Positions 10,296-21,550 are shown, numbered from the stretch's first letter. The stretch is 64,000 bases of DNA from Antilocapra americana (GCA_007570785.1 ML661900.1:8626039-8690038), one strand, 5' to 3'. Notes: a model not told the origin generated them from the letters alone. Numbers and translations: made by a program.

Positions 10296-10352
10296 TTGCA
10301 ACTCTATGGAATGGATCCCCAGGCTCCTCTGTCCATGGAATTCTCCAGGCAA
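9924..10352 (-). pseudogene. L1 ORF1 C-terminal fragment fused to SINE sequence
   Basis: The 142-codon open frame begins with about 18 codons read from the flanking Bov-tA (MPGEFHGQRSLG...) and continues in frame into the L1 ORF1 RNA-binding/C-terminal domain (TPRHILIKLANIKYKDQ, then RITADLSTETLQARREW), ending at the natural stop before the inter-ORF spacer. ORF1 normally makes a trimeric RNA-binding chaperone of about 340 residues. The coiled coil and N-terminus are missing here. The fusion frame is accidental and there is no sign of expression. Confidence 0.88.
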
Positions 10353-10460
10353 GAATGCTGGCGTGAGTAGCCATTCCCTTCTCCAGGGGATCTTCCTGAC
10401 CCAGGGATCGAATCCTGTTCTCCTGCATTGCAGGCAGAATCTTTACCATCTGAGCCAATA
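10296..10460 (-). mobile_element. Bov-tA SINE, 5' part, split by L1
   Basis: Continuation of the SINE begun at 9474, starting inside the duplicated target (10296-10310) and ending with the complement of the ggtaaagatt/ggctcag head at about 10440-10460. Because the L1 lies within this SINE, the SINE is the older insertion. Confidence 0.9.
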
Positions 10461-10803
10461 GAGCTCACTCCTGTGGTTATCAAAGTGGTGTTTCTTTGCT
10501 GGGAGCTCAGCTGGGCCTGAGGGTCAAGGACCTCAGTTCATCTTCACCTGATTCGCTCTATGGGCTCCCTAGTTTATTCTTGGCATGGTGGCTGGGCCCC
10601 AAACCTGAGCATCCCATGAGACAGGACGTAAATGTTGCCAACTTACTGAAGCCCCAGTTCAGATTTCAATGATATTGCATATTTTATTGATTAAGCAGTG
10701 ACAGATTCTGGATTCAAAAAGAAGAAACAGATACCTTATCTCCTGATGGGAACAAGGTCAAGAATTTGAGGTTCATGTTTTAAGTATTACATAGTTCTGG
10801 GTT
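10461..10803. other. Unassigned sequence
   Basis: Slightly GC-richer at 10470-10640, with no recognisable gene or repeat. Confidence 0.35.
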
Positions 10804-10820
10804 TGTGTGTGTGTGTGTGT
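10804..10820. repeat. (TG)n microsatellite, short
   Basis: About eight uninterrupted TG units. Confidence 0.9.
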
Positions 10821-10858
10821 ATTTTGACAACTCTGTGCTTCTTGTAGTATCTTATTAG

Positions 10859-11030
10859 TTCCCTGATTGTCCTAATCACTGGAAAGCCAAGGAACCCTCG
10901 CCCCCCTTTTTAAAAAAATTTGGTTGCACTGTGCAGTTTGTGGGATCTCAGTGCTTCTATCAGGGACTGAACCTGAGCCACAGCAGTGAAAGTGCTGAAT
11001 CCTAACCACTAGATCACCTTGGAACACCCA
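10859..11030 (-). mobile_element. CHR-type tRNA-Glu SINE, minus strand, with a second head fragment
   Basis: The main unit runs from a T/A-rich left end (about 10903) to cctaaccactagatcaccttggaac (11002-11027), the complement of the SINE head. A second, shorter match to the same head complement occurs just left of it at about 10868-10895 (cctaatcactggaaagccaagg). This suggests either two adjacent copies or a partial duplication. Confidence 0.65.
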
Positions 11031-12499
11031 TGAAAATATTTCAATTCCCTTGATAAAATCTACTACTTGATATGCAAAAAAATTCAGTGTACAGTAGCTT
11101 TTCAGAAACTATCTACTTTTTAAAACCTAGTATAATTCCTTTAGAAAATATTCATATCATTGCTTATTTCTCATTATTGATACGGCATTATTCCTAAAAC
11201 CATCAGAACCACTCTTGTGATTTCTATTATAAGAGTGATTTTTTGTTAGCCTTATTTAATAAAACTGAGGTTAATTCGTTATGTTATGGTAATCACCCAA
11301 TCTGAAAAGTGACTTCACCCTGGTAAAACACTGTCACGGTGTTTCATATTCTGTTGACTAACCTGAAAGAGTTAATGCACCATCTGCCCTGCTCAACCTC
11401 CCCACTCCCTGCCCAGAGGCTATCAGAAAGGGATTTAGGTATTGAAAGAATCAAATTCATTATGTAAAATGGTACATGAACTCTCTCCTTAACTCTGGGA
11501 GGACTTTTTGAAGCAAATGAAAATTTTGCCTGCGTTAGGTCTACTGTACAGATTACTGCAGATGAATTTAAAATCTTGGCCAAATTACAAAGAAATAAAG
11601 GAAAAGCACACACACAGATGCCCCGAATTTAACATACAACACAAGCATATCTATTTCTTTAGTCCCATTTATAGGCTTTCCAATAAATTGAAAATAAACA
11701 AAACCTTCTGGCTTTGCATGTCTGTTGGGAGTTTGGGACTTTAGGTACACATATTTAAGTATCTTTTGCATAAATCTGCATATGTTTACATGCAATGACA
11801 GACATACTGCCGCTTCCCAAATGTGGCTAGGATAATTTAATCTTCTGAAACATTTTGCATAGCATATGTAGGTGTAATATGCTCAGAAACATTACCTGAA
11901 TATATGCAAAGTACACTTAGCTCATGCTTACATAGTTCTCATATCAAAAGATGTATGAGAATGAGGTAACCATTTTAAGGCCTTACTTCTGTACATGTAT
12001 GGAACTTGAATTAAACCATAATATTGTTACACTGAGCTTTTTAAAACTTAAATTAAAAATACTGCTAGATATACTTATTGTACATTCTTTAAACTGATTC
12101 ATATTTCTTTAGCTATCTTCTTGGTTTTTCACTGCAGTTATTACATTTGTTTTTAAAGTTGCTCAACATTGTGAGTTGGAGATCACTGAAAGTTTCTTTA
12201 ATAGGACTTATGAAAGCACTTACTCCAAAACAGTAAAAGAGCAAACAGCAAAAATAATAATGAGACAATATTGACCTAAATATAAATTATCTGTGAATCT
12301 ACAACACTGATGTTTTTAAACAGGGAAATATTTTAAAATTTACAAAATTTGTTGAATCATATAGATTCCATGCTTTTACTTTTGTGTTATTAGAAACACA
12401 CCTTCTCTTTTTATAACTCTTTATTTCATTGGTTAGCTCTTTGTTGCAAATTCCTTAATTTGAATAAATGTTTAATGTTTTATTTATCCAGGAAATATA
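11031..12499. other. Unassigned AT-rich sequence
   Basis: About 1.5 kb contains no recognisable gene or repeat. Small frames at 11344-11795 have no domain and overlap one another on both strands. Confidence 0.4.
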
Positions 12500-13290
12500 T
12501 GTCTACTATAGAATATCATAAAAACATAAGTAGGCAAAAAAGAACAAAAAACACCTATAATCCTATCATTGACAGCACTGTTAACAGTCCATTTAGATTT
12601 TTTCTTTCATTACCATACTTCTTTGTTTAAAATATTGTGTAGATTTTTTATACTACAGAATATATAAAACATTTTTTCATGTATTCTAAATATTCTATGC
12701 ATCTTATGTAATTATCACCTTTTTGAAAACAGCTCTCTTGAATTTTTTCTTTTGTGTATACCTTTAGAGATGATCTCCAAATGAACATATATCTCTTTGA
12801 ACAAAGCATTTATACAAATTCATATCATTTTTCAGAAAAGAACTGAAAATGACTTATCTGTTTACCAGTTGCTCCTTTCCAGTCACCCTCCCCTCTTACA
12901 TGATTGGCGGCTACTATGATGTGTCCCTCCTTCTTTTGTATAATTAATCTTCATTTATATTGTGATTTTTGACATAGCATCTATGGTGAGAGGGACTTCC
13001 CTGATGGCTCAGACAGTAAAGAATCCACCTGCAATGCAGAAGACCTGGATTCAATCCTTGGGTTGGGAAGATCCCCTGGAGAAGAGAATGGCTGCCCACT
13101 CCACTATTCTTGCCTGGATTTCATGGACAGAGGAGCCTGGTGGGCTATAGTCTACAGGGTTGCAAAGAGTCAGACACAACTGAGTGACCAACACACTGCT
13201 CTAAGAATGGAATGACTACTGCTGGAGAATGTTTTTCCATGTTCACAAGCATAAAGTTGCAATTTTTAGGTGTATTATTTAAAGACGTAT
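12500..13290 (-). mobile_element. Ancient L1M-like 3' region, split by a SINE
   Basis: The text at 12540-12700 (cctataatcctatca, then cactgttaacag, then a ttcatgtattctaaatat-like run) matches, with many changes, the complement of old mammalian L1M 3' regions. The stretch after the SINE (13200-13280, beginning with an agaatggaatgact-like motif) fits the continuation. Divergence is heavy, so the limits are approximate. Confidence 0.42.
12992..13197 (+). mobile_element. Bov-tA SINE, plus strand
   Basis: Full-length head (gggacttccctgatggctcag) through the BovA body to gagtgaccaacacactg. It lies inside an older L1M-like stretch. No clear target duplication was found. Confidence 0.93.
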
Positions 13291-13469
13291 AAGACTCGTT
13301 CACTCACAGTGAGGATAAAAATTTTAAAGCTCCTATCATTTTATATATCATATTCCAAACTCTCATATAGTTAACACAGACTTGTTTTATACCTAGAACG
13401 TACTGTCAGGTTATAGCCTGTTACTTCTAGAACTAGCTCTGTTACTTCTGCAACAAAAACTAGAATTTA

Positions 13470-13838
13470 AAGTGTGGCACAGCTTCCATTATCTGCTCCT
13501 GCCTTGCTTTCCAGCACTTATTCCAGCATTTTCTAACCCACAGCTTTTCCATTCCTGTTGAACTAGCTGAAGTAAACAGGCTCTTTTCTCTTTTTGGAAT
13601 TGTCATTTCTTCTGTTTTCACTTGGCTGGTTGTCTTCTCTACCATCAAGACTTAGCTCATGCTTATACTTCTTAAGAAGCCATCCTTGACCTCCACCATA
13701 TTCTGAATGAGGTTCCCTTTCTCTGTGAGCTGAATTTGCTGTGTTTTAATGTTACAGTTGTTCCTTCAGCTATGAACTCCTTGAGGACAGAAATGAAGGA
13801 AGGGAGTTAGTCTGCTTATGCTTTAAAAACAGTATGTT
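13470..13838 (+). mobile_element. L2 LINE 3' part, plus strand
   Basis: Diverged L2 text: a ctgcctggaa/tcagctca-type stretch, agaagccatccttgacc at about 13675, and a 3' portion with actccttgaggacagaaa at about 13778. L2 is an ancient mammalian LINE, so low identity is expected. Confidence 0.62.
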
Positions 13839-14534
13839 CAAGTCTGTTGTTACGTATGTAGCCCTACATATGGCCTTTTTTGAGTTGTCTTTAATTCCTT
13901 CCAAGAATAAATTGGGCATATGCAAGTATATTCTGTCTCTGCATATTGGAGAGCATATGCATGCCAGAACCCAATGATTTTCCCTCTGTTGAGTATAATC
14001 TAGCCTTGGGTTAGATGCTCTGTGTTATAGAAGAAGTCTTCAGCTGTTTTTTATTTGTTTGTTTTGTCTGTGCCTCAAATCTGTAAGTAAAAGAATCCAT
14101 ATGTGACACTTACTTGAGTCCCTGATTCACTCATGTAGTCCTCATCTATGTCGTGGCTACCAGGTGCCAGGTTCGGAGACAAGTCCGGGGGCCACGAAAA
14201 GCGGTCATTGCTTAGGCAGAACTGACACTGCACCCATAGTTTGTCTTTAAATCTCTGAGGCAAGCCTTTGCCCCACCACATTCTTTCCTTTGTTGGCTGT
14301 TCTTAGTGATGTGTTATGAAACTGTGAGATCCTAGGAGCTATGGAATATATTAACATGATTCCTACCATTGAACAGCCTTCAAAATAAATAGGCTTGGGG
14401 ATGCAAAAGGATAATGTACATGTGGGGCACAAGAGATGTATAAATGTTTTAGAAATTCTAGTAATGTAAGCTAGAATAATATTAATAATATTTAATAATA
14501 ATTAAAAATAATATTAACTAATATTTTACCTATA
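13839..14534. other. Unassigned sequence
   Basis: No gene was recognised. The segment at 14100-14280 is GC-richer than its surroundings but has no long frame, and 14460-14530 is a TAA-rich low-complexity run. Confidence 0.4.
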
Positions 14535-14640
14535 ATACCTATTACATAGAGTTGTGAGAGTTAAATAAGCTAATACATGTAGAACATTCGGATAGTACCT
14601 GGATGTATCAAGTATTTTGTGCTTGCTATTATTACTGTTT
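14535..14640 (+). mobile_element. MIR SINE, 3' part, plus strand
   Basis: Matches the MIR 3' half: a gagttgtgagagttaaataag-type motif, then aatacatgtagaacattcgg and a tacctgg...gtgcttgctattattac ending. MIR is an ancient mammalian tRNA-derived SINE. Confidence 0.75.
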
Positions 14641-14744
14641 ACTAATTATATGCTCAATGTTTTAAGAATTTTAAACATATGTATGTATATATGAACCTTT
14701 TATAATTCTTAGTCACTTTCTTACAATGCCATATAAAATTATTG

Positions 14745-14897
14745 TATTATCAGCATCATCATCCTTATTATATAAAGGAATAAACTGAGCCTTACAGACA
14801 TAAGTAACTTAACATAGCAAAGTTATCTAGAATTCAGATCCTTTCTCTCTCAATTTACATCCGCTTCCACCGCTGAGAGCTGCCTCATTTCTCTAGC
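14745..14897 (-). mobile_element. MIR SINE, minus strand
   Basis: Complement-strand MIR: atcatccttattatataaaggaataaactgagcc, then a taagtaactt core (written as in the MIR complement), then agaattcagatcc and a diverged left end. It lies about 100 bp from the plus-strand MIR at 14535 and is in the opposite orientation. Confidence 0.7.
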
Positions 14898-16549
14898 AGT
14901 TAGCTTCCCTTTGATTCTGCTGCTCTAAAGTTAACCCTAAAATGATTTTACTTTATATTTATTGGAAGTACTAAGTGCCTCTTGGTTGTAGATAAATAGA
15001 GGGCAATGGTGTCAGTGAGACCAAAGAAAAATGGTAGAACATTTTCCTTTTAATTTTCTACTCACTTAATTTTTTAACATCATATGGCTCTAGTAAAGGT
15101 CACACAGAGTTCACTGTTCAAGGTAATGGTTATTTTAAAGTACTTTACTCAAGTCTCCTCTAACTCAACATACAATTAATTTTAGATTTTGTATTGATAA
15201 TTTTCCTCAATAAAGATAAATTAACTCTTTAAATCAAAGCTATAGAAGTTGAGTATTGACTGCAGTGAATAATAAGGCCTCTTTAATTTCTCCCAGCAAC
15301 ATCTAAAGGGCAGTAAATTTTCAAATCCATGCTTCTGATGATGGGGAGTTCAGTTATTTTTAAACATAAATTATAAATCCATAACTAGCTATTGAGGACA
15401 AATTTTAAAACAACTTTATTATTTGTGTTTTTCTAGTCATATTTTCCTACTGAAAGGCTCCCTTTAAGTTAGTTTAAATGCAGTTTTAAGTGTTAAATTT
15501 CATATTGCCTTATAAAAAATATGGTCACCATGCTATACATAATATTCTCATGACTTATTTATTTTATAACCTGAAACTTGTACTTTTGACCCCCTCATAT
15601 TACTTTGTATTACCTTCACATTACTTTGAAGATCTCTGAAGGGACTAATTATTTGCATCTCTATTCCCTCCAAGTTATTAACCAATTGAGAAATGGACGT
15701 GAGTCAAATGGAGATGAAGCTACTATGATTATTAACAGTAAAATCAGACTGATATATGGCTTAGATTTAAAGCTAAATCTGGTTTAGCTCTGAATTGATT
15801 TTACTCACCTAGTCATTGCATAGGACCCAGCAACTTGATATCGTCTCTTGAAAGGGTAAGGTCTGTCCAGATGGGCATAAACTGGGGAAAGAGGAGATGG
15901 AAAATTCCTAGAGAGAATGAGCTATACATGCTTGGAGACCTTCTTCCTGTAGCCTCACTTTACATCATCTCATTGCTCTTCTGTTAGAGGTGGCACAGGA
16001 GGACTGAGTACGTGATAGGTTTGGGAGATAGAAGAGTATTGGAGAGAAAACAGCAGCTGTCTCCCAGTATTTCTTAGAAATTCCTATTTTACAGTCTGAG
16101 ATAAGAAATGGGCAAATAATAGAGCCCTTTTATGTATTTATGTATTTGTAAATTCTGAGAGGACCGAAAAATGATAAAGCAAAGCATTATGTTATGTGAT
16201 AATAATAACCTACTAAGAAAAACAGGCTTTTTAAAAACCTGTGACAATTGAGCATATTAAATACAAAAAATGTAATGAAAAAAGGAAGTGTAGGATATTA
16301 TGAGAAATTGTGGAAAGGCCCTCACTCAGCTTAGGGGCACTGAAACTTTGGGAAGGGTTCCCAGAAGAAAAGCTATAATACCCAAATCGTCAATGTAGAT
16401 CACCAAGTAATGAAGAGCTGCAGTTATCATGATGGTCTATGGGAGAAGGATATTTATAATGTTTTTGATGCAGAGATGATTTGATATTCAAAGGCATCTA
16501 GGAACAGAGACTGTTCAGGAAAAAAACAAAACAAAAACACATAGTTCAA
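14898..16549. other. Unassigned sequence, no gene recognised
   Basis: About 1.65 kb holds small scattered frames only and no repeat I can name. It is AT-rich with no coding signal. Confidence 0.4.
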
Positions 16550-16930
16550 CATACAGTTCAGTGTTAGAACATGATAAGAATGAAATTAGAGAGGCAGGTA
16601 AGAGACAGGTCTTGTAGGAGCTATACATTATGTTGAGAAATTCATATTTCATTGAAAATGTAGGAAGAGTCATCTCTAGATTTAATGAGGAAAATGGTAT
16701 AGTCATACCAGAGATCTCTTGGTGTTTGTGTGGAGAACAGATTGTTGGACCATGGTCAGGAAGCTGGAGAATATTTAAAAGTTATAGAAATCTAGATGAG
16801 AACAAATAAAGGTAAGGAGGGAGCATTTTGTAGAAATATTAGGATGGTAGAGTTTATGAGTTAAGTAGAAAGGTATTTAGGTAGATACACTCAATTATTG
16901 AGTATGGGCTAAGGGAAGGAAGAGAACATT
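16550..16930 (-). mobile_element. L2 LINE fragment, minus strand
   Basis: The order of short motifs (gagaggcaggtaagagacagg, tcttgtaggagct, gtgtggagaacagattg, ggtcaggaagctgga, ggagggagcattttg) follows the complement of L2. The copy is highly diverged. Confidence 0.55.
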
Positions 16931-16988
16931 AACCACCAATATATGGGACACTTCCTAATTTGCTCTAACATAATTTTCTCTTTCTTAT

Positions 16989-17209
16989 ATGTGTGTGTGT
17001 GTGCTCAGTCATGCCCAATTCTTTGCGACCTCATGGACTGTACCCTGCCAGGCTCCTCTATCTGTGGACTTTTCCAGGCAAGAATACTGGAGCAGGTTGC
17101 CATCTCCACCTCCGTGGGATCTTTCTGACCCAGGGATTGAACCCACATATCCTGGGTCTCCCAATTGGCAGGTAGATTCTTTACCACTGCACCACCTGGG
17201 ACACCCCCA
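16989..17209 (-). mobile_element. Bov-tA SINE, minus strand, with TG tail
   Basis: The left end is a (TG)n run (about 16989-17003), the complement of a CA-type tail. The body ends at the head complement ccacctgggacaccc. An 8-bp target duplication, tttcttat, is visible at 16981-16988 and 17210-17217. A 7-base insertion relative to other copies lies in the tRNA-related part. Confidence 0.9.
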
Positions 17210-17318
17210 TTTCTTATGTATTTATTCTATAATCCCATAAGCATAATATTATAAACATTTTTTTTTTCTGGAATACAGATAACTAAGATATTATAATGGT
17301 AAAACAGTGAAATTTGCT

Positions 17319-17580
17319 GGGGCTTCCCCATGGCTCAGCAGTAAAAAAAAAAAAAAAAAAAAAATCCACCTGCAATGCAGGAGATGCATGAGATGTGGGT
17401 TAGATCCCTGGATCAGGAAGATTCCCCTGGAAGAGCACCTGGCAACCCACTCCAGTATACTTACTGGGAAAATCCCATGGAGAGAGGATCTTGGTGGGCT
17501 ATGGCCAATGGGGTTGCAAAAAGACTCAACTCAGAAAGTTGCCTTAACTGAGGCAACTGAGCATGCACACATGCATATAA
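17319..17580 (+). mobile_element. Bov-tA SINE with internal poly(A) expansion, plus strand
   Basis: Bov-tA with a normal head and BovA body. The A-tract of the gtaaagaatc motif is expanded to 22 A (17343-17364), and there is an additional duplicated ggagatgcatgagatg-like stretch near 17380. The 11-bp target duplication tgaaatttgct lies at 17308-17318 and 17581-17591, so the element boundaries are certain and the A-run is internal, not a tail. Confidence 0.94.
17343..17364. repeat. (A)22 inside a SINE
   Basis: An uninterrupted run of 22 A. Most Bov-tA copies in this window have three A at this position, so this is a secondary slippage expansion. Confidence 0.95.
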
Positions 17581-17591
17581 TGAAATTTGCT

Positions 17592-17932
17592 AATTGAACA
17601 ATCTTTCTGCATCTGTATTTGCAAATGTGAATGTGAATGACTAGGAGAGTATATAAGAATATAACAAAGTATATCATTTTGTTTTAGTCTCAAAATCCTA
17701 AAACTGTTGTAAAAGATGAGAATGGTTTAGCAGCTCATTAAAAGTCTAATGCCATCAAGAGAAATATTTTTGTATCAAAAATAGAATTTATGTTTACAGC
17801 ATTTACATTATATACAACCTAATGAAATCCCTATTTTTTTTTTGAGGTTAGATTTGAAAGACAGCTGCCGAAGTTTCACCTTGAGGAGCTTTATGATTAT
17901 ACATGTGTGTGTGTGTAATTACATGAGATTTA
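17592..17932. other. Unassigned sequence
   Basis: AT-rich, with a short T-run (17834-17843) and five TG units near 17907. No gene was recognised. Confidence 0.4.
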
Positions 17933-17942
17933 CCTTCAGCAT

Positions 17943-18870
17943 CAGTCCAGTTCAGCTGCTCAGTTGTGTCCAACTCTTTGTGACCCAATGCACTGCAGCA
18001 CACTAGGCTTCCCTGTCCATCACCAACTCCTAGAGCTTGCTCGAACTCATGTCCATTGAGTCAGTGATGCCATCCAACAATCTCATCTCTGTTGTCCCCT
18101 TCTCCTCTGGCCTTCAATCTTTCCCAGCATCAGAGTCTTTTCCAGTGAGTCAGTTCTTTGCATCAGGTGGCTAAAGTATTGGAGTTTCAGCTTCAGCATC
18201 AGTCCTTTCAATGAATATTCAGGACTGATCTTTTTTAGAATGGACTGGTTTGATCTCCTGGAAGTCCAAGGGACTCTCAAGAGTCTTCTCCAACACCACA
18301 GTTCAAAAGCATTAATTCTTCAGCGCTCAGCTTTCTTTATGGTCCAGCCCTCACATCCATACATGACTATGGGAAAAGCCATAGCTTTGACTCGTGGACA
18401 TTTGTCAGCAAAGTAATGTCTCTGCTTTTTAATATGCTGTCTAAGTTTGTCATAGCTTTTCTTCCAAGGAGCAAGTGTCTTTTAATTTCATGGTCGCAGT
18501 CATCATCTGCAGTGATTTTGGAGCCCAAGAAAATAGTCGGTTACTTTTGCCATTGTTTCCCCATCTATTTGCCATGAAGTGATGGGACCAGATGCCATGA
18601 TCTTTGTTTTTTGAATGCTGAGTTTTAAACCAGCTTTTCCACTCTCCTCTTTCACTTTCATCAAGAGGCTCTTTAGTTCCTCTTCACTTTCTGCCAAAAG
18701 GGTGGTGTCATCTGCGTATCTGAGGTTATTGATATTTCTCTTGGCAATCTTGATCCTAGCTTGTGCCTCATCCAGTCTGGCATTTTGCATGATGTACTCT
18801 GCATAGAAGTTAAATAAGCAGGGTGACAATATACAGCCTTGATGTACTCCTTTCCTAACATATATATACT
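17943..18870 (-). mobile_element. BovB LINE 3' part, minus strand
   Basis: About 930 bp of BovB, from the 3' end (left, cagttcagctgctcagttgtg) up into the reverse transcriptase palm. A 10-bp target duplication, ccttcagcat, lies at 17933-17942 and 18871-18880, fixing both ends and showing 5' truncation at insertion. Confidence 0.94.
18503..18870 (-). pseudogene. BovB reverse transcriptase fragment with YADD
   Basis: The frame shows RTE-clade reverse transcriptase palm motifs: GVHQGCILSPCLFNFYAEYIM, then NNLRYADDTTLL, with the catalytic YADD at 18707-18718 on the minus strand, then the thumb start TKIMASGPITSWQIDGET. Upstream fingers and endonuclease are absent because the insertion is 5'-truncated. 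The frame breaks near 18505, where BovB would continue. The open frame extends beyond the LINE to 18934 by chance. No product is expected. Confidence 0.88.
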
Positions 18871-18880
18871 CCTTCAGCAT

Positions 18881-20540
18881 ATATCTTAATAAAAATACAT
18901 TAAAATATTTTTCTTCTTTAAGTAATGGGAGCATTCTGATTCATTAACATTCTTGAGCTCAATTCCCTTTGAAGAAAAAAAAAATTAGACAAAACAAACA
19001 CAAGCAAAAAGCATTATCCAAATATGTAATTGTACAAATATAGTGCTCACCAGATTTATTTGCCTGTCTGGCCACTTTTTCTTGGTTCCTTCTGAGTCCT
19101 TGCTCTGGGAACTTCCTTTGATCTTCTTCATCAATATGATACAATAAAACAAAGATGCACATGGAACTAAGGGAAGCAGTTGGAGGGGCACTTCATTCAG
19201 CCCATGAGGAGGTAGGCTAGGGAAAATTTCTCAGAAGAGATGATCAGTGTAGGAGAATATCATGTAATAAACAGTCATGGAGGTGACAGTGGCCAGCATG
19301 CCCTGCACTGAGACAGTTAAATAATTTTCCAATAGTAAAATCTGAACGACCATCTTGAGTTAAAGACTTCTTCCTTGAGAAGGCAAAATACAGAATAATA
19401 CAGAGTAGTAGGGACTTAGGAGCTATTGTCAATAAACTTTCCATTCCATGTAGCTTGGGGATAGAAAAAAATCTGCTCAAAAGTCGGTAACGAATACAGC
19501 ACCACTCTAAAGAGAATGAGATTAGCAATGGAGGGAAGGTCCTTTCTGTGCTCTCTGGAGCACTCCCATACCAGTTCTCAGTCCATTTTTATGGTTCAGC
19601 TGCATACATGCCCTTGAGTTTTATAAGACACTAAATATTCTTAGAATACACACACTATACTTCAATATGTTTTCTATTACTCCCTAGTAAAAGAGTTCTA
19701 CATAACACTGATATAATACAGAAAGGTTTCTTTAGTGGTTGTTTTGGGGGCTACTTGAAAGGATAAAAACAAGCCACAAAAACAACAAAAACCAAAACAT
19801 GTTTTATGATAATATGATGTCTCTTCTCTAAAACTCTTTCCTACATTTTTGTCATTTGAAAATACTTCCACCAATGTACTATAGCTTCCAAGCTATAACA
19901 TTTTTCAGAAAGAACAAGGGGCAAACTGGTTTTGCAAAAGAATGCAGACCAGTAGTTTTAGTAGAGTTAGGAATAGGATCCCGATAAAATCATTATGAAT
20001 ACAACTTGTTCAATAAAGGTGTCACTACTCAACCAATGTACACTTTACAAGAATGAGAGAGAAATTTGCAAGAGTGAGGGAAGGAATGGTGGTCAAAAAT
20101 GGACTGGTAAGCAGGCCATTACATGGATTTTATGGAAATATTGCAACAAGACCCTATCTGTGCCTAGGGTAGATGTAGATAAGACAAGCACAGGGAAGAA
20201 ATCTGAGCTCTTTTAGAGTGTATATGTTGTGGATAATCTCTCTCCAATTGAAATATACTTGATTGTCCTCAATGTCAGTTTCCAAGGTAACAATGAATGA
20301 TCCACCAATCTAATTGCTACCAATGGGCATTAAATGTAACAGATAACTGTGGTAATTTTCAGAGCAATTCTAGTGACTACAGTCACTTAGATATATAGCA
20401 CTTTAACCCAAAATCATTTGTTAGAGTGGTGAAAATTTCAGATATCAGGGAAAACTGATGAGTGGGGTTGATGAGATCTTATACATTATGCTAGATGTGA
20501 TGTGAGTTTCTTGAGCATAGGACAGTGATTATGGTTTTGA
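18881..20540. other. Unassigned sequence, no gene recognised
   Basis: About 1.66 kb without a repeat I can name. A short A-run is at 18975-18984. Small frames (for example 19244-19528 minus, 94 codons) have no recognisable domain. Confidence 0.42.
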
Positions 20541-21110
20541 GATGGCGGAAACAGGAACAAAACCAAAAATAGCAAGGGAGTGTTGGCGCCATGAGAGCAC
20601 TATGCCTCCAGAGTTGACCATAATTCATTGCTGCTTACCCTTCCACACATTTGATAAAAGAAACTGGGTGCCACTTTTACCACCATCTGCTCCTGTTGCC
20701 CAGAGATATGTGCAGAGAACAGAGGGACAGAGCAGATTCCTTACCTCACATCTAAAGTTTGGAGCAGGTTCATGTGATTGGAGAGCCAAAGACACACTGC
20801 CTAGGGAAAAGAGAGGCTGTGGGTATAAAAATCTACACTTTCAGATTTTTGGGCGAGGTAGGCTATGCCTCCCACCTAGAATCCCAAAATGGGAGATTAC
20901 CCAAACATAGAAAGAAGATTTAGAATAAGAGCAGCCAAAAAGAAAAAGTCTACTTCAAGTATCCCCCTGAGATGGATTTGGAAGGCTTACATGCACACGC
21001 TGCCGTCATGCATCAGCCCCAGTCCCTGGTTCTGTAGCTAACACCGAATAAATTGTCTTTCTTTACCAGCTCATTTGCACTTCTCTGCATTTCACAGTGA
21101 TATCCAGCTA
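20541..21110 (+). other. Possible unclassified LTR-like or promoter-like block
   Basis: This block is GC-richer than its surroundings. It carries a TATA-like gggtataaaaatc at 20820-20832 and, about 220 bases downstream, an AATAAA at 21046-21051. It also contains the longest open frame in this neighbourhood (122 codons, 20542-20910), which has no domain I recognise. TATA and polyadenylation signals at that spacing are what an old LTR would show, but I see no TG...CA ends or target duplication, so this is only a suggestion. Confidence 0.25.
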
Positions 21111-21150
21111 CTCATCAATTCCTACTTTGCTTCTTCACTCTGCTTTCCAA

Positions 21151-21175
21151 CCACCACCACCACCACCACCACCAC
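21151..21175. repeat. (CCA)8 microsatellite
   Basis: An uninterrupted trinucleotide run of 25 bases in non-coding DNA. Confidence 0.95.
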
Positions 21176-21454
21176 GACTCAAACAGTTTTCACGTTGCAA
21201 CGCTTGGCAGATACACGTAGTACTTGTTTTCTTTAAAGGGTGAAATCAGTGCTCAGAACCATAAGGTTGTTGACTAGAATTTCAGTCCAAAAGATATTTA
21301 TACTATTTTAAATACAAGATCTTCATGAGAAAACAATTCCGTAAGGAAATGGGGAAGACACAAAAGAAACAATAATGATCAGAAACATTTAACATGATTC
21401 AATGATGAAAATTATCCAACGGACTTGAATCAGTTTTCAGTTCCGACATGTAAA

Positions 21455-21550
21455 ATTTTGTGACTTTGACTTATTTACTTAACCTTTCTTACCACAGTTT
21501 CTTCCTTATTACATAATTCAGAGAATTGTTATGAGGATTAAAATAATATA
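21455..21550 (+). mobile_element. MIR SINE fragment, plus strand
   Basis: MIR core and 3' text: tgactttgacttatttacttaacc, then acagtttcttcc and a gaattgttatgaggattaaa motif. The downstream tail is degraded. Confidence 0.72.

Noticed and set aside
18615..18806. Plus-strand frame over the BovB fragment
   Set aside because: Shadow of the minus-strand reverse transcriptase, which carries the real YADD motif.
20542..20910. 122-codon frame as a protein gene
   Set aside because: No domain, no homologue that I recognise, and no splice or start context; kept only as part of an LTR-like suggestion.
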